This document shows positions 10,407 to 20,638 of a DNA stretch of 64,000 nt, piece after piece. Source of the DNA: Pseudomonas serbica (GTDB lineage: Bacteria; Pseudomonadota; Gammaproteobacteria; Pseudomonadales; Pseudomonadaceae); assembly GCF_028823535.1 (NCBI RefSeq), contig NZ_JAQIYM010000001.1:1-64000 (forward strand), given 5' to 3'. The notes under the pieces were generated by a model. That model ran no database searches, was not told where the DNA came from, and worked only from the letters and a program-made list of their open reading frames with translations. The translations under genes were made by a program, and so were the position numbers. Within the stretch, counting starts at the first letter, position 1; every line of letters begins with the position of its first letter.

Positions 10407-10829
10407 TCAACCCAGCTCGATGATTTCGTAGTCGTGGGTGATCTCGACACCGGCCGCCCCGAGCATGATCGACGCCGAGCAATACTTCTCGGCGGACAGT
10501 TCGATGGCGCGCTTGACCTGCGCTTCCTTCAGGCCGCGGCCCTTGACCACAAAATGCATGTGGATCTTGGTGAACACCTTTGGATCTTCGGTTGCACGCT
10601 CGGCTTCAAGGAAGGCTTCACAACTCTCGACCGCCTGACGGGACTTCTTGAGGATGCTGACCACGTCGAAATTGCTGCAACCGCCTACACCCAGCAGGAG
10701 CATTTCCATCGGCCGGACACCCAGGTTACGACCGCCGGCATCGGGCGGACCGTCCATGACCACGACATGACCGCTGCCGGATTCGCCGAGGAACATGGCT
10801 TCGCCAGCCCATTGGATGCGTGCCTTCAT
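10407..10829 (-). CDS. OsmC/YhfA-family protein
   Basis: 140-residue OsmC-fold protein. Members reduce organic hydroperoxides through two cysteines, and this one has C51 (GVGGCSNFD) and C117 (EKYCSAS) in the right places, so peroxidatic activity is plausible. The sequence around them is closer to the YhfA-like subgroup, whose role is less clear, than to Ohr. The start is MKARIQWAGE; the open frame continues far upstream through the vfr region but without coding character. It is divergent from vfr across a 230-base promoter region. Confidence 0.85.
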   Translation of the reverse strand: MKARIQWAGEAMFLGESGSGHVVVMDGPPDAGGRNLGVRPMEMLLLGVGGCSNFDVVSILKKSRQAVESCEAFLEAERATEDPKVFTKIHMHFVVKGRGLKEAQVKRAIELSAEKYCSASIMLGAAGVEITHDYEIIELG

Positions 10830-10884
10830 CGCCAAGACTCCACTGTCTAAAAAAAGGGTCGCCAGCTTAGCACAGGCCCCTGGA

Positions 10885-10914
10885 TTGACAGTGATCGCCG
10901 TCCTAGGACATAAC
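10885..10914 (+). promoter_or_regulatory. candidate vfr promoter with long leader
   Basis: TTGACA (10885-10890) and CATAAC (10909-10914) are separated by 18 bases. This implies a start near 10920 and an untranslated leader of about 140 bases before vfr. The -35 is perfect and the -10 is moderate. A cAMP-Vfr site was looked for and not identified with confidence. Confidence 0.45.
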
Positions 10915-11060
10915 CTGCGACGCTGTAGGTAAAATCTCGAATATTGCAAGAAGTGTCTGGTAAGCTGGCGCCAATTCGCTGGCGCCTGGCCAGCTTTGCC
11001 CCAATGTCCGCAGTTCATAAATAAATCCAACACCACCGTGAGTCTTTTCGGGATACAACC

Positions 11061-11705
11061 ATGGTTGCTATTGCCCCCACCCCCAAGATGAAAAACCTCG
11101 ACAAGCTTCTGATGCATTGCCAGCGCCGTCGCTATCAGGCCAAGAGCAACATCATTTGCGCCGGCGACCGTTCGGAGACGCTGTTCTTCATCATCAAGGG
11201 TTCGGTCACCATCCTGATCGAAGACGACGACGGTCGAGAAATGATCATCGCCTACCTGAACGCCGGGGATTTTTTCGGTGAATTGGGTCTGTTCGAGCAG
11301 GCCGGCCTGGAACAGGAACGCAGCGCCTGGGTGCGAGCCAAGGTCGAATGCGAAGTGGCGGAAATCAGTTACGCGAAATTCCGCGAATTGTCGCAGCAGG
11401 ACCCGGACATTCTTTACGTATTGAGCGGACAAATCGCACAACGCCTGCGTAACACCACCCGTAAGGTCGGTGACCTGGCGTTTTTCGACGTAACCGGTCG
11501 TGTCGCCCGCTGTCTGCTTGAGCTGTGCAAACAGCCAGACGCCATGACCCACCCCGACGGCATGCAGATCAAGGTGACCCGTCAGGAAATCGGACGGATC
11601 GTCGGTTGTTCCCGGGAGATGGTCGGACGCGTGCTCAAGGATCTGGAAGAGCGCAACCTGGTGGACGTCAAAGGCAAAACCATGGTGGTCTTCGGTACGC
11701 GCTAA
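11061..11705 (+). CDS. vfr: cAMP receptor protein Vfr (Crp family)
   Basis: Global cAMP-responsive transcription factor, the Pseudomonas counterpart of E. coli Crp. In P. aeruginosa it controls virulence, quorum sensing and twitching; in fluorescent and putida strains its regulon is smaller. The 214-residue protein has a cyclic-nucleotide domain with the phosphate cassette FFGELGLF (71-78) and a C-terminal helix-turn-helix at about 172-193 ([20 protein letters not shown]). Length and both domains match Vfr. It is transcribed alone, convergent with the lipoate-ligase-like gene only 10 bases away. Confidence 0.95.
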   Translation: MVAIAPTPKMKNLDKLLMHCQRRRYQAKSNIICAGDRSETLFFIIKGSVTILIEDDDGREMIIAYLNAGDFFGELGLFEQAGLEQERSAWVRAKVECEVAEISYAKFRELSQQDPDILYVLSGQIAQRLRNTTRKVGDLAFFDVTGRVARCLLELCKQPDAMTHPDGMQIKVTRQEIGRIVGCSREMVGRVLKDLEERNLVDVKGKTMVVFGTR

Positions 11706-11715
11706 GTTCGAAGAC

Positions 11716-12417
11716 TCAGCCGCTGAACATTTGCGCCAGCATTCGTCGGTAGAGCGCATCGAGACGTTCCAGCGCATCCGGTGCGGTGAACTTCTCATGC
11801 AAGGCGATGTGGCTTTCGGCGCGCACCCGTTGCTCCAGGCTGCAGGCCTCGCTGAAGCGATTGACGGCCGCGACCATCGAAACGCGGTCGTTATCCAGCA
11901 GCATTGCACCGTGTACAAGTCCTACCGGGCGTTGACCTCCCTGACTCTGGCGCCAGCGCTGGGCGGTGCCGACCATCTTGCGCCCATCCAGGTTGACGTT
12001 GAACCGGCCATCACAGAACGCGCCGTCGATTTCGCCCAGCGACGACGTGCCGCCCAACTCGTCCAGCAACTGGCAGATCGGATCGCACAGACGCCGGTAG
12101 CCCGTCTCGATACGGTTCAGATCACCTTCGCTGCGCGGCGGCGCGTAGACCAGGGCGATGTTGATGGTCGTGGCCGATTGCGGAACAGGTTCGCCACCGG
12201 TGTCGCGCAACAATACGGGCCAACCCGCCGCCGCGGACACCTCACAGGCTGCTTCGAACCCTGGCAAGCGATTCAAGCGGCGCGGCATCACTAATGCCCG
12301 GTCGCTGGGCTGCCAGAACAGCAGGCCAAATTCCGCGTCGCCGGCACAGACCGAGGCCAGCAGATCCTGTTCGGCTTGCAGGCCGGCTTCGATGGTCAGA
12401 GAAACAGGTGAGGTCAC
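11716..12417 (-). CDS. lipoate-protein ligase A-like protein
   Basis: 233-residue member of the biotin/lipoate ligase (BPL/LplA/LipB) fold. The catalytic-lysine motif RKMVGTAQR is present (K147). The substrate-binding loop reads RDTGGEPVPQ (71-80) where true LplA has RRxGGGxV, so a Gly is replaced by Glu. The ligase may therefore be altered in substrate or act as a transferase. It does not resemble the main LipB of Pseudomonas in length or motifs. It is convergent with vfr and upstream of trpC, separated from trpC by a REP pair. The name is by fold; the activity is inference. Confidence 0.75.
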   Translation of the reverse strand: MTSPVSLTIEAGLQAEQDLLASVCAGDAEFGLLFWQPSDRALVMPRRLNRLPGFEAACEVSAAAGWPVLLRDTGGEPVPQSATTINIALVYAPPRSEGDLNRIETGYRRLCDPICQLLDELGGTSSLGEIDGAFCDGRFNVNLDGRKMVGTAQRWRQSQGGQRPVGLVHGAMLLDNDRVSMVAAVNRFSEACSLEQRVRAESHIALHEKFTAPDALERLDALYRRMLAQMFSG

Positions 12418-12460
12418 AAGGTACTCCGTAAGACAAAAAGTCTGTGGTGTTTCTTATGCC

Positions 12461-12538
12461 GCTATCGCGAGCAGGCTCGCTCCCACAGTTGATGGTGGTT
12501 ACCCCCAACCCTGTAGGAGCAAGCTTGCTCGCGATGCT
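12461..12538. repeat. inverted REP pair (REPIN)
   Basis: Two REP palindromes face each other: CGCGAGCAGGCTCGCTCCCA at about 12467-12486, and GTAGGAGCAAGCTTGCTCGC at 12513-12532. They lie between trpC and the lipoate-ligase-like gene. This is the widespread P. fluorescens-group REP type, copied by RAYT transposases encoded elsewhere. Confidence 0.88.
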
Positions 12539-12541
12539 TTT

Positions 12542-13378
12542 TTAGTCGAGGGTCGAGCCGCTGACAGGAATGCCGCGCTCCGGGAAGAACAGGCGTTGCA
12601 GTTCGGTACCCGGGCTTTCGGCGCGCATGAACGCCTCGCCAACCAGGAACGCGTAGACGTCGCTGATTTCCATCAACTCGACATCGGCGCGATTGAGGAT
12701 GCCGCTTTCGGTGACCACCAGACGATCGCGCGGGATACGCGGCAACAGGTCGAGGGTGGTTTCCAGGTTGACCTCGAAGGTGTGCAGGTTGCGATTGTTG
12801 ACGCCGACCAGCGGGGTGTCGAGGGTTTTCAAGGCCCGCTCCAGCTCGTCGCCATCGTGGACTTCAACCAGCACATCGAGGCCGACGCCTTTGGCCACGG
12901 CTGCCAGTTCGGCCATTTTCACGTCGTCCAGGGCGGAGACGATCAACAGCACGCAGTCGGCGCCGAGGGCGCGGGCTTCGACGATCTGGTACGGATCGAT
13001 CATGAAATCCTTGCGGATCACCGGCAGTTTGCACGCCGCGCGGGCCTGCTGCAGGTAAAGATCGGCACCTTGGAAATAATCGATATCGGTGAGTACCGAC
13101 AGGCAGGTCGCGCCGCCCTTCTCGTAGCTCTTGGCAATATCGGCGGGAACGAAATTCTCGCGGATAACGCCCTTGCTCGGCGAAGCTTTCTTGATTTCAG
13201 CAATCACTGCCGGCTCTTTCAGCTTGGCCTGATCCAGCAAAGCCTTGGCAAAACCACGGGGTGCATCGGCCGCCTTGGCCAGACTTTCCAGCTCGGCGAG
13301 GCTGACGCGAGCACTACGTTCGGCAACTTCTTCAACCTTGCGCGCCAGAATGTTTTCCAGAACCGTCGGTACACTCAT
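12542..13378 (-). CDS. trpC: indole-3-glycerol phosphate synthase
   Basis: Closes the indole ring from carboxyphenylamino-deoxyribulose phosphate in tryptophan synthesis. The 278-residue TIM barrel shows [13 protein letters not shown] with E61, K63 and the SPSKG phosphate loop (66-70). It is monofunctional, with no fused TrpF domain, as usual in Pseudomonas. Its ATG overlaps the trpD stop by 4 bases, indicating translational coupling in trpGDC. Confidence 0.96.
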   Translation of the reverse strand: MSVPTVLENILARKVEEVAERSARVSLAELESLAKAADAPRGFAKALLDQAKLKEPAVIAEIKKASPSKGVIRENFVPADIAKSYEKGGATCLSVLTDIDYFQGADLYLQQARAACKLPVIRKDFMIDPYQIVEARALGADCVLLIVSALDDVKMAELAAVAKGVGLDVLVEVHDGDELERALKTLDTPLVGVNNRNLHTFEVNLETTLDLLPRIPRDRLVVTESGILNRADVELMEISDVYAFLVGEAFMRAESPGTELQRLFFPERGIPVSGSTLD

Positions 13379-14424
13379 CCCTCATTCTCCACTTTGAATA
13401 CCGCGGTAAATGCACCCAGCTCCTCGAGTTTCTCCCGAGCAAGGCCGGTGTGCAGCGCATCGTGCGCCAGGGCAACACCCTCTTTCAAACTGCTCGCATG
13501 GTCGGCGGCGTACAACGCGGCACCGGCATTGAGCACGATCATCTCGGCAGCTTTCTGACCGTTTTCGGTCTTGCGCTTGCCCAGGGCATCGCGGATCAGC
13601 TCCAGGGATGCAGCCGGGCTTTCCACGGCCAGACCATGCAGGCTCTGGCTTTTCATGCCCAGGTCTTCCGGTTCGACCCAATATTCGCTGATCTGATCGT
13701 TTTTCAGTTCCGCGACAAAGGTCGGTGCCGCCAGGCTGAATTCGTCCAGGCCGTCCTTCGAATGCACCACCAGCACATGCTTGCTGCCCAGACGCTGCAA
13801 GACTTCGGCCAATGGCCGGCATAGCGCCTGAGTGAATACGCCCACCACCTGATGTTTCACGCCAGCCGGATTCGTAAGCGGGCCGAGCATGTTGAACAAG
13901 GTGCGCAAACCGAGTTCCTTGCGCGGGCCGGCGGCGTGTTTCATGGCGCTGTGATGGGTCTGGGCAAACATGAAGCCGATGCCGACGTTATCGATGCAGC
14001 GCGCCACCTGGATCGGGGTCAGGTTCAGGTAGATACCGGCCGCCTCCAGCAAGTCGGCACTGCCGCTTTTACCCGAGACCGCGCGGTTGCCGTGCTTGGC
14101 CACCGTGCACCCGGCCGCCGCGACCACAAAGGAAGAAGCGGTCGACACGTTGAAGATGTTGGCACCGTCACCGCCAGTACCGACTACGTCGACTACACCG
14201 TCGAGTGTCTTGAGTTCGACCTGGTCCGCCAGCTCACGCATGACCGACACGGCACCGACGATTTCGTCGATGCTTTCGCTTTTCATGCGCATGGCCATCA
14301 TGAACGCGCCGATCTGTGCATCCGTGCATTGGCCGGTCATGATTTCGCGCATCACGTCGCGCATCTCTTCGGTGCTGAGGTCGAGGTGATCGACGATACG
14401 GCCCAAGGCTGTCTTGATATTCAT
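13375..14424 (-). CDS. trpD: anthranilate phosphoribosyltransferase
   Basis: Transfers phosphoribose from PRPP to anthranilate. The 349-residue protein has the glycine-rich PRPP loop VGTGGDG (81-87) and the conserved KHGNRAVS segment. It lies 9 bases after trpG and overlaps trpC by 4, in the trpGDC operon. It is a separate enzyme, not fused to TrpG as in E. coli. Confidence 0.96.
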   Translation of the reverse strand: MNIKTALGRIVDHLDLSTEEMRDVMREIMTGQCTDAQIGAFMMAMRMKSESIDEIVGAVSVMRELADQVELKTLDGVVDVVGTGGDGANIFNVSTASSFVVAAAGCTVAKHGNRAVSGKSGSADLLEAAGIYLNLTPIQVARCIDNVGIGFMFAQTHHSAMKHAAGPRKELGLRTLFNMLGPLTNPAGVKHQVVGVFTQALCRPLAEVLQRLGSKHVLVVHSKDGLDEFSLAAPTFVAELKNDQISEYWVEPEDLGMKSQSLHGLAVESPAASLELIRDALGKRKTENGQKAAEMIVLNAGAALYAADHASSLKEGVALAHDALHTGLAREKLEELGAFTAVFKVENEG

Positions 14425-14433
14425 GAATAGTCC

Positions 14434-15027
14434 TTAGCGCGTGCCGCCGGTTTGTTTGAGGAAGTTGGCAAACAGTTCGTGACCTTGTTCGGTGAGGATC
14501 GACTCAGGATGGAACTGCACGCCTTCGATGTTCAGGGTCTTGTGGCGCAGCCCCATGATCTCGTCGACCGAGCCGTCCTCCAGTTGGGTCCAGGCGGTCA
14601 GCTCGAGGCAGTCAGGCAGGGTTGCGCGCTTGACGATCAATGAGTGATAGCGGGTGACCGTCAGCGGCATGTTCAGGCCGGCGAACACACCCTTGTCTTC
14701 GTGGAACACCGGGCTGGTCTTGCCGTGCATGACCTGACGCGCGCGAACCACATCACCACCAAAGGCCTGGCCGATGGACTGATGCCCCAGGCAAACACCA
14801 AGAATCGGCAGTTTGCCAGCAAAGTGCTTGATCACGTCAATCGAGACCCCAGCTTCGGTCGGGGTGCAAGGACCGGGAGAGACGACGATGCGCTCAGGGT
14901 TGAGCGCTTCGATTTCGGCAACGGTGAGTTCATCGTTGCGCACGACTTTGACCTGGGAGCCCAGCTCACCAAGGTATTGCACAACGTTGTAGGTAAAAGA
15001 GTCGTAGTTATCGATCATCAGCAACAT
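14434..15027 (-). CDS. trpG: anthranilate synthase glutamine amidotransferase subunit
   Basis: Releases ammonia from glutamine for TrpE, which is encoded 2.5 kb away at 17.5-19.0 kb. The 197-residue class I amidotransferase has the triad C79 (GVCLGHQ), H173 and E175 (FHPES). First gene of trpGDC. About 160 bases upstream lies a Trp-rich leader peptide frame, consistent with control by attenuation. Confidence 0.96.
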   Translation of the reverse strand: MLLMIDNYDSFTYNVVQYLGELGSQVKVVRNDELTVAEIEALNPERIVVSPGPCTPTEAGVSIDVIKHFAGKLPILGVCLGHQSIGQAFGGDVVRARQVMHGKTSPVFHEDKGVFAGLNMPLTVTRYHSLIVKRATLPDCLELTAWTQLEDGSVDEIMGLRHKTLNIEGVQFHPESILTEQGHELFANFLKQTGGTR

Positions 15028-15187
15028 GGCGTTAAGAACCTCTAAAATTCACTGACTTAATACAGCCTTCGAATGATTTACCCGCAGCGTCCTGCACTTT
15101 GGCGGTCGCTGGAATCGCGAAGCAAAGCGCGTTGTCACGAATAAAGAAGGCAAAGCGGTAAAGATCCGGCCGGGCCGGCAGAAGGAT

Positions 15188-15256
15188 TCAGGCGCGCCAA
15201 CGCCAGCGGGCGTGTGCCTTGATGACTTGATCCAGGAGTTTGCTGACGATCAACAC
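15188..15256 (-). promoter_or_regulatory. trp leader peptide and attenuator-like region of trpGDC
   Basis: A short frame ends in VIKAHARWRWRA and stop, with two Trp codons near its end. With the GTG at 15256 it is 22 residues; TTG at 15253 is an alternative, and no ATG is available. After the stop, CCGGC/GCCGG (15166-15178) forms a short hairpin followed by only three Us. The same peptide ending and a similar hairpin precede trpE. Attenuation of both trpE and trpGDC has been reported in P. putida. The minus-strand TATAAA at 15270-15275 could be the -10 box. The rest of the 404-base gap between trpG and estP shows no gene. Confidence 0.6.
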
Positions 15257-15431
15257 GGGGAAGGTCTCATTTATACGTCTCGGCACAGTAACTTAGCTGG
15301 GCAGAGCGTGCAATATGGGGCGATCGAAGCGAGCGCAACATTCGCCAGGTTCGCGCCGAATGGCATCAGCTTCTATAGTTTTTTGGCACTGTCGTCTCAC
15401 CCACTAAAACAATAACCAAACGGACTTGCTC

Positions 15432-17339
15432 ATGATCAGACAGACGCTGTTTGCACCCCTTGCCGGTTGCCTGCTCGCCATGGCCTGCACCCAGGCGATC
15501 GCGGCGCCCAATCCTTATTCGAATTTCATTGTCTTCGGTGACAGCCTCAACGATGCGGGGCAGTTTACCGACACGGGCGGCCCTCCCGGTTCGACCCTGC
15601 GCTTCACCAACCGAACCGGGCCGACTTATCAGGACGGCAGCGGCGAAGCCTATTCCGCCAACTCGACTCAACTGCTTGGGGGCAGGCTCGGGTTCTCCGC
15701 GGACCAGACCGCCGCTTCGACTTCAGCCGCCCGCACCGCCCAAGGCCTGCCAGATGGCAATAACTGGGCCGTCGGCGGCTACCGCACCGATCAGATCCTC
15801 GAATCAATCACCACCGTATCCGCCACGGGTGAACGCGCGCGCGCGGGTTACTTGCCAGCCAATAATTTGCGCGCCGACCCGAATGCACTGTATTACCTCT
15901 CCGGCGGCGGCAACGACTTTCTTCAGGGGCGCGTGCAAAGTGGCGCCCAGGCGAATGCCGCGGCGGACCGCCTGGCAAACAGCGTCCAGGCTCTGCAAAC
16001 GGCCGGTGCCCGCTACATCATGGTCTGGCTGTTGCCCGACCTGGGACTGACACCTGCCATCAATGGCAGCCCTCTGCAGGGACCCACTTCGCAACTGAGC
16101 GCGGCCTTCAACCGGCAACTGGTCACTCGACTGGCGGGAATCGATGCCGAAATCATTCCCCTGAACATTCCCCTGCTGTTGCAGGAAACCTTCGCCGACC
16201 CTGCGCGGTTCGGTTTTGCTACCGGGCAAAACCTGACGGCGACCTGCTTCAGCGGTGACGGCTGCACCGAAAACGCTACCTTTGGCATCAACAGCGCCAA
16301 CCCGGACCCCAGCCAGCTGATTTACAACGACGGGGTGCATCCGACCGAGGCGGGGCAAAAGTTGGTGTCGGACTACGCCTATTCCTTACTCGCTGCACCT
16401 TGGGAACTGACGCTGCTGCCAGAAATGGCCCACGCCACGCTACGCGCGCATCAGGATGAACTGCGCAGCCAGTGGCAATCCGACTGGGAAAACTGGCAAG
16501 CGGTCGGTCAGTGGCGCGCCATTGTGGCCGGGGGTGGCCAGCATCTCGATGTCGATCACCAAAGCAGTGGCGCCGACGCCGATGGCAACGGCTACAGCTT
16601 GAACATCGGCGGCAGCTATCGTCTCAACGAAGCCTGGCGCGTGGGTGTGGCGGCAGGTTTCTATCGTCAGGATCTGGAGGCTGGCGATAACGACTCGGAC
16701 TACAAACTCAACAGCTACCTGGCCACGGCATTCGCCCAGTTCCAGCAGAACCGTTGGTGGGCGGATGCCGCATTGACCGGCGGCAAGCTGGATTACGACA
16801 ATCTCAAGCGCAAATTCGATCTGGGTGCGGGCGAAGGTGCGGAGAAAGGCGACACCGACGGCTATCTCTGGGCCTTCAGCACACGCCTGGGCTATGACAT
16901 TGCACAGCCGGGCAGTGAATGGCACTTGTCGCCGTTCATCAGCGCCGACTATGCGAAAGTGGAAGTGGACGGTTACTCGGAAAACTCCATTCGTTCCACG
17001 GCGCTGACTTTTGATGACCAGAAACGCGATTCAAAACGACTCGGCGCCGGACTGCAGGGTAAATACCGGATCACCCCGCAGACCCAAGTGTTTGGCGAAT
17101 ATGCCTACGAGCGTGAGTATGACGACGATGTGCAGAAGGTGAACATTGCCCTCAACAGCCTGCCTTCCCTCGACTTCAGGCTCGATGGCCATACTCCGCA
17201 GAGCCATTTGAATCGCCTGAGCCTGGGCATCAGCCACAAGTTGACGGCCGATCTGGCGCTGCGCGGCGGGTATACGTTGCGCAAGGATGATGACTTTACC
17301 CAGCAAGGGATTACCGTTGGGGTTGCGCTGGACTTCTGA
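15432..17339 (+). CDS. estP: autotransporter GDSL esterase EstP/EstA
   Basis: Outer-membrane esterase exposed at the cell surface by its own beta barrel. The 635-residue protein has a signal peptide (cleavage near AIAA, residue 25), a GDSL hydrolase domain with nucleophile S38 (FGDSLN), block III GGGNDF and the D300/H303 pair (DGVH). An autotransporter barrel runs from about residue 360 to the terminal phenylalanine (GVALDF). EstA of P. aeruginosa affects rhamnolipid production and motility. The gene lies between the two trp units as in P. putida, where P. aeruginosa instead has pyocin genes. The start is the ATG at 15432. Confidence 0.93.
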   Translation: MIRQTLFAPLAGCLLAMACTQAIAAPNPYSNFIVFGDSLNDAGQFTDTGGPPGSTLRFTNRTGPTYQDGSGEAYSANSTQLLGGRLGFSADQTAASTSAARTAQGLPDGNNWAVGGYRTDQILESITTVSATGERARAGYLPANNLRADPNALYYLSGGGNDFLQGRVQSGAQANAAADRLANSVQALQTAGARYIMVWLLPDLGLTPAINGSPLQGPTSQLSAAFNRQLVTRLAGIDAEIIPLNIPLLLQETFADPARFGFATGQNLTATCFSGDGCTENATFGINSANPDPSQLIYNDGVHPTEAGQKLVSDYAYSLLAAPWELTLLPEMAHATLRAHQDELRSQWQSDWENWQAVGQWRAIVAGGGQHLDVDHQSSGADADGNGYSLNIGGSYRLNEAWRVGVAAGFYRQDLEAGDNDSDYKLNSYLATAFAQFQQNRWWADAALTGGKLDYDNLKRKFDLGAGEGAEKGDTDGYLWAFSTRLGYDIAQPGSEWHLSPFISADYAKVEVDGYSENSIRSTALTFDDQKRDSKRLGAGLQGKYRITPQTQVFGEYAYEREYDDDVQKVNIALNSLPSLDFRLDGHTPQSHLNRLSLGISHKLTADLALRGGYTLRKDDDFTQQGITVGVALDF

Positions 17340-17358
17340 TTCAGCGAACAGCAGGCAT

Positions 17359-17397
17359 AAAAAACGCGGCGCCCTCACAGGCGCCGCGTTTTTTTTG
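17359..17397 (+). terminator. estP terminator
   Basis: AAAACGCGGCGCC and GGCGCCGCGTTTTTTTT form a perfect GC-rich stem with a long T-run 20 bases after the estP stop. The flanking A-run means it may also act on the opposite strand, for trpE. Confidence 0.9.
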
Positions 17398-17410
17398 GTG
17401 GTGAGGTCTT

Positions 17411-17502
17411 TGGTGGGAGCGAGCCTGCTCGCGAAGAGGCCAGCACAGCCAACATTGATGTTGTCAGACCCACCGCGATCGCAAGCAGGCTCGCTCCCAC
17501 AG
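17411..17502. repeat. inverted REP pair (REPIN)
   Basis: GGTGGGAGCGAGCCTGCTCG at the left and GCAAGCAGGCTCGCTCCCAC at the right are inverted copies of the same REP type as at 12.5 kb, about 50 bases apart. They lie between the convergent estP and trpE. Confidence 0.88.
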
Positions 17503-17516
17503 GGTTAGTGGCGAAA

Positions 17517-18998
17517 TCAGGCGTCCGGGGTTTGTTCGGCCAGGGCCACGGCACGGAACATCGCGCGGCGCTTGTTCAGGGTTTCTTCCCATTCCAGTGC
17601 CGGCACCGAGTCGGCGACGATGCCACCACCAGCCTGCACGTGCAGCTCGCCGTTCTTGATCACCGCCGTACGGATGGCAATGGCGGTGTCCATGTTGCCG
17701 TTCCAGGCGAAGTAGCCCACGGCACCGCCGTAGACACCGCGCTTGACCGGCTCCAGTTCGTCGATGATTTCCATCGCGCGGATCTTCGGTGCGCCGGACA
17801 AGGTGCCCGCCGGCAGGATCGCCCGCAGCGCATCCATCGCCGTCAGGCCGGCCTTCAATTGGCCGGTGACGTTGGACACGATGTGCATCACGTTGGAATA
17901 ACGCTCGATCACCATCTTCTCGGTGAGTTTCACCGAGCCGATCTCCGAGACTCGACCGGTGTCGTTTCGACCCAGGTCGATCAGCATCAGGTGCTCGGCG
18001 ATTTCCTTGTCGTCCGACAGCAGGTCTTTTTCCAGCGCCAGATCGGCCTCTTCGGTCGCTCCCCGTGGACGGGTGCCCGCGATCGGGCGCACGGTGATCA
18101 GATTGTCTTCAACCCGCACCAGCACTTCAGGCGAACTGCCGACGACGTGGAAGTCGCCGAAGTTGAAGAAGTACATATATGGCGTCGGGTTGAAGCACCG
18201 CAATGCCCGATACAGATCGATTGGCGCGGCCTTGAAGTCGATCGACATGCGCTGCGACGGCACGACCTGCATGCAGTCACCGGCCAGGATGTATTCCTTG
18301 ATGGTGTCGACGGCTTTTTCGTAGTCGTCCTGGGTGAAGCTGGAGCGGAATACCGGATCAGCCGCCTGCTGCTTGCTGAAGTCCAGGCCGCGGCGCGGGG
18401 TGATAGGCTGACGGAGTTTTCCCAGCAATTCCTCCAGGCGCGCGCGACCTTGCTCGAAGGCGTCTTCCTGAGACGGGTCAGCCAGGACAATTGCATGCAT
18501 CTTGCCTGCGAGGTTGTCGAACACCACCACCGCGTCGGACACCATCAGCAGGATGTCCGGTACGCCCAGCGGATCCGGGTTCGGGCACTTGCCCAAACGC
18601 TTTTCCACATAACGTACGCAGTCATAACCGAAATAGCCCACCAGGCCGCCGTTGAAGCGCGGCAGGCCTGCGATGGTCGGCACGTTGTAGCGAGCCTTGA
18701 AGGCTTCGACGAAGGCCAGTGGGTCTTCCACATCGTGGCTTTCAGTCTCGACGCCGTCGATGGTCACGCTGACGTGATGGTCATGCACCCGCAGCACGGT
18801 GCGACACGGCAGGCCGATGATCGAGTAACGGCCCCACTTTTCGCCGCCCTGCACGGACTCCAGCAGGTACGAGTTGGGCTCGTCGGCCAGTTTCAGGTAG
18901 ATCGACAGCGGCGTGTCGAAGTCGGCCAGGGTTTCGCAGGCAAGCGGGATGCGGTTGTAGCCGGCAGCGGCCAAACGCAGGAATTCTTCGCGGATCAT
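17517..18998 (-). CDS. trpE: anthranilate synthase component I
   Basis: Converts chorismate to anthranilate with ammonia from TrpG; first committed step of tryptophan synthesis. The 493-residue protein has the feedback-inhibition LLES motif (45-48), [32 protein letters not shown] and LSGAPK in the catalytic half. It is downstream of rpe-gph on the same strand, 70 bases after gph. The last codons of gph match the trpG leader peptide, so trpE is probably controlled by an attenuator reached through gph translation. Confidence 0.96.
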   Translation of the reverse strand: MIREEFLRLAAAGYNRIPLACETLADFDTPLSIYLKLADEPNSYLLESVQGGEKWGRYSIIGLPCRTVLRVHDHHVSVTIDGVETESHDVEDPLAFVEAFKARYNVPTIAGLPRFNGGLVGYFGYDCVRYVEKRLGKCPNPDPLGVPDILLMVSDAVVVFDNLAGKMHAIVLADPSQEDAFEQGRARLEELLGKLRQPITPRRGLDFSKQQAADPVFRSSFTQDDYEKAVDTIKEYILAGDCMQVVPSQRMSIDFKAAPIDLYRALRCFNPTPYMYFFNFGDFHVVGSSPEVLVRVEDNLITVRPIAGTRPRGATEEADLALEKDLLSDDKEIAEHLMLIDLGRNDTGRVSEIGSVKLTEKMVIERYSNVMHIVSNVTGQLKAGLTAMDALRAILPAGTLSGAPKIRAMEIIDELEPVKRGVYGGAVGYFAWNGNMDTAIAIRTAVIKNGELHVQAGGGIVADSVPALEWEETLNKRRAMFRAVALAEQTPDA

Positions 18999-19041
18999 GA
19001 GGTGCCTCGTGGCTTGAGGTTCTAACAGTCAGGTATGCAAA

Positions 19042-19113
19042 CGCGCCGGATGACCGGCCAGGATCTAGTCAGGCGCGCCAACGCCAGCGGGCCAGGGCCT
19101 TGATGACTTTCAT
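19042..19113 (-). promoter_or_regulatory. trpE leader peptide frame and attenuator, nested in the end of gph
   Basis: The last 14 codons of gph, from an internal ATG at 19113, read [14 protein letters not shown] then stop. They contain two Trp codons and share their last 23 bases exactly with the trpG leader. Two competing stems follow: GCCGG/CCGGC (19045-19058), and the leader-end GGCGCG (19072-19077) with CGCGCC (19042-19047). They share three bases, so they cannot form together. A run of only three Us follows. No good ribosome site precedes the internal ATG, so ribosomes finishing gph may be the sensor. Confidence 0.6.
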
Positions 19114-19887
19114 CCAGAGTTTGCGGGTGACCACCACGATGGCGTTTCCAGAAGGGGGTTGAACAGCGTCGGCCAACGTTATCTCAGCGGCCGGGTCCAG
19201 GCAACCGCGAATTAGCTTGCGCAGATCGTCGATTACCAGCGCAGGTGACTCTTCGGCGATCGGACGCCCGTGGTTATAGCCGTAGCTCAAGGCCACGCAC
19301 TTGACCCCCGCCGCTTTCGCCGCCAGCACATCGCTGCGCGAATCGCCGACGAACAAGGATTGCGAGGCCGGGATGTTGGCCATTTTCATCACGAAAAACA
19401 GCGCCGCCGGATCGGGTTTTTTTTGTGGCAGGGTGTCACCGCCGATGATCCACTTGAAATAGCGGCCGATTTTCATCTGATCCAGCAGCGGCGCGACGAA
19501 GCGCTCCGGCTTGTTGGTGATCAGCGCCATCTCGACGCCCTGCTTTTGCAGCCATTTGAGGGTATCGCGCACACCGGGGTAGACCACCGTCAAGCCATGG
19601 CTATCGGCATAGGCCTGCATGAAAATTTCCAGTGCACTGTCGGCCTCGGCGTCATCGACCGCCGAATGGTCGATACCGCCGGCCAGCGCACGGCGCACCA
19701 GCACCGGCGCGCCATTGCCCACCCACTCACGCACCGCGTCGATACCGGCCGGTGCGCGACCGAGCTTGAGCAGCATTTTGTCCACAGCCACCGCCAGGTC
19801 GGGGACCGAGTCAACCAAGGTGCCATCCAGGTCGAACATCACCAGCCTTGGCAGGCATCCCGGGAACAGCTGCTCAAAGCCACTCAT
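19069..19887 (-). CDS. gph: phosphoglycolate phosphatase
   Basis: HAD-family phosphatase that removes 2-phosphoglycolate, a product of DNA repair and oxidative damage. The 272-residue protein has the nucleophile motif FDLDGTLVD (D19, D21), a cap domain and GDSRSD near residue 180. The HAD core ends around residue 225. The remaining 45 residues form a basic tail ending ALARWRWRA that is not needed for the fold. That tail coincides with the trpE leader peptide. The start overlaps the rpe stop by 4 bases. Confidence 0.93.
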   Translation of the reverse strand: MSGFEQLFPGCLPRLVMFDLDGTLVDSVPDLAVAVDKMLLKLGRAPAGIDAVREWVGNGAPVLVRRALAGGIDHSAVDDAEADSALEIFMQAYADSHGLTVVYPGVRDTLKWLQKQGVEMALITNKPERFVAPLLDQMKIGRYFKWIIGGDTLPQKKPDPAALFFVMKMANIPASQSLFVGDSRSDVLAAKAAGVKCVALSYGYNHGRPIAEESPALVIDDLRKLIRGCLDPAAEITLADAVQPPSGNAIVVVTRKLWMKVIKALARWRWRA

Positions 19888-20558
19888 GGACGAGCCAGCG
19901 CCAGTTCGGCACGCATTTTCTCAATCACTTCCTGGTAGTTCGGCGCATTGAAGATCGCCGAACCGGCCACGAAGGTGTCGGCGCCCGCTGCAGCGATTTC
20001 ACGAATGTTGTTGACGTTGACGCCGCCGTCGATTTCCAGGCGGATGTCACGACCCGAAGCGTCGATCAGCGCGCGCGCCTCACGCAGCTTGTCGAGGGTG
20101 CCCGGGATGAACTTCTGTCCGCCGAAACCCGGGTTGACGCTCATCAGCAGGATCATGTCGACCTTGTCCATCACGTACTTGAGCACGTCCAGCGGCGTCG
20201 CCGGGTTGAACACCAGGCCGGACTTGCAGCCGCCTTCGCGGATCAGTTGCAAGGAGCGGTCGATGTGCTGGGTCGCTTCCGGGTGGAAGGTAATGTAGGT
20301 AGCACCGGCTTCGATGAAGTCACCGACGATGCGATCCACCGGGCTGACCATCAGGTGCGCGTCGATAGGCGCGGTTACGCCGTACTTGCGCAGCGCCGAG
20401 CAGACCATCGGGCCGATGGTCAGGTTCGGCACGTAGTGGTTGTCCATGACATCGAAGTGCACGAAGTCGGCACCGGCGGCCAGGACGTTGTCCACTTCTT
20501 CACCCAGGCGGGCAAAGTCGGCGGAAAGAATCGACGGAGCAATTACGAAGGGCTGCAT
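19884..20558 (-). CDS. rpe: ribulose-phosphate 3-epimerase
   Basis: Interconverts ribulose-5-phosphate and xylulose-5-phosphate in the pentose phosphate pathway. The 224-residue TIM barrel shows [10 protein letters not shown], the metal-site motif HFDVMD (H34, D36) and GGVN. The ATG at 20558 was chosen because the upstream extension to 20804 overlaps the alcohol dehydrogenase gene and has no family similarity. It is translationally coupled to gph, giving rpe-gph-trpE. Confidence 0.96.
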   Translation of the reverse strand: MQPFVIAPSILSADFARLGEEVDNVLAAGADFVHFDVMDNHYVPNLTIGPMVCSALRKYGVTAPIDAHLMVSPVDRIVGDFIEAGATYITFHPEATQHIDRSLQLIREGGCKSGLVFNPATPLDVLKYVMDKVDMILLMSVNPGFGGQKFIPGTLDKLREARALIDASGRDIRLEIDGGVNVNNIREIAAAGADTFVAGSAIFNAPNYQEVIEKMRAELALARP

Positions 20559-20638
20559 GACGCACCTTTTCTGAGCAGAATCACGATGGCGCGCATTGTA
20601 TACCTCATGCTTTGGCCCGCGCACCGAAAGCGCGATGA

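Noticed and set aside
10830..11918. Upstream extension of the OsmC frame over vfr
   Set aside because: Crosses the vfr gene on the other strand, contains no family similarity; the real start is at 10829.
15374..15379. TATAGT -10 box before estP
   Set aside because: No acceptable -35 at the right distance; the promoter of estP remains unassigned.
12461..17502. CRISPR-like array from repeated palindromes
   Set aside because: Repeats are inverted pairs with non-uniform spacing, and no cas genes; they are REP elements.
15028..17516. Pyocin or phage-tail cluster between trpG and trpE
   Set aside because: Only estP and non-coding sequence are present; no tail, lysis or prtN/prtR genes.
17508..19025. 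505-codon plus-strand frame opposite trpE
   Set aside because: Shadow of trpE; His/Gln/Arg-rich composition typical of antisense frames.
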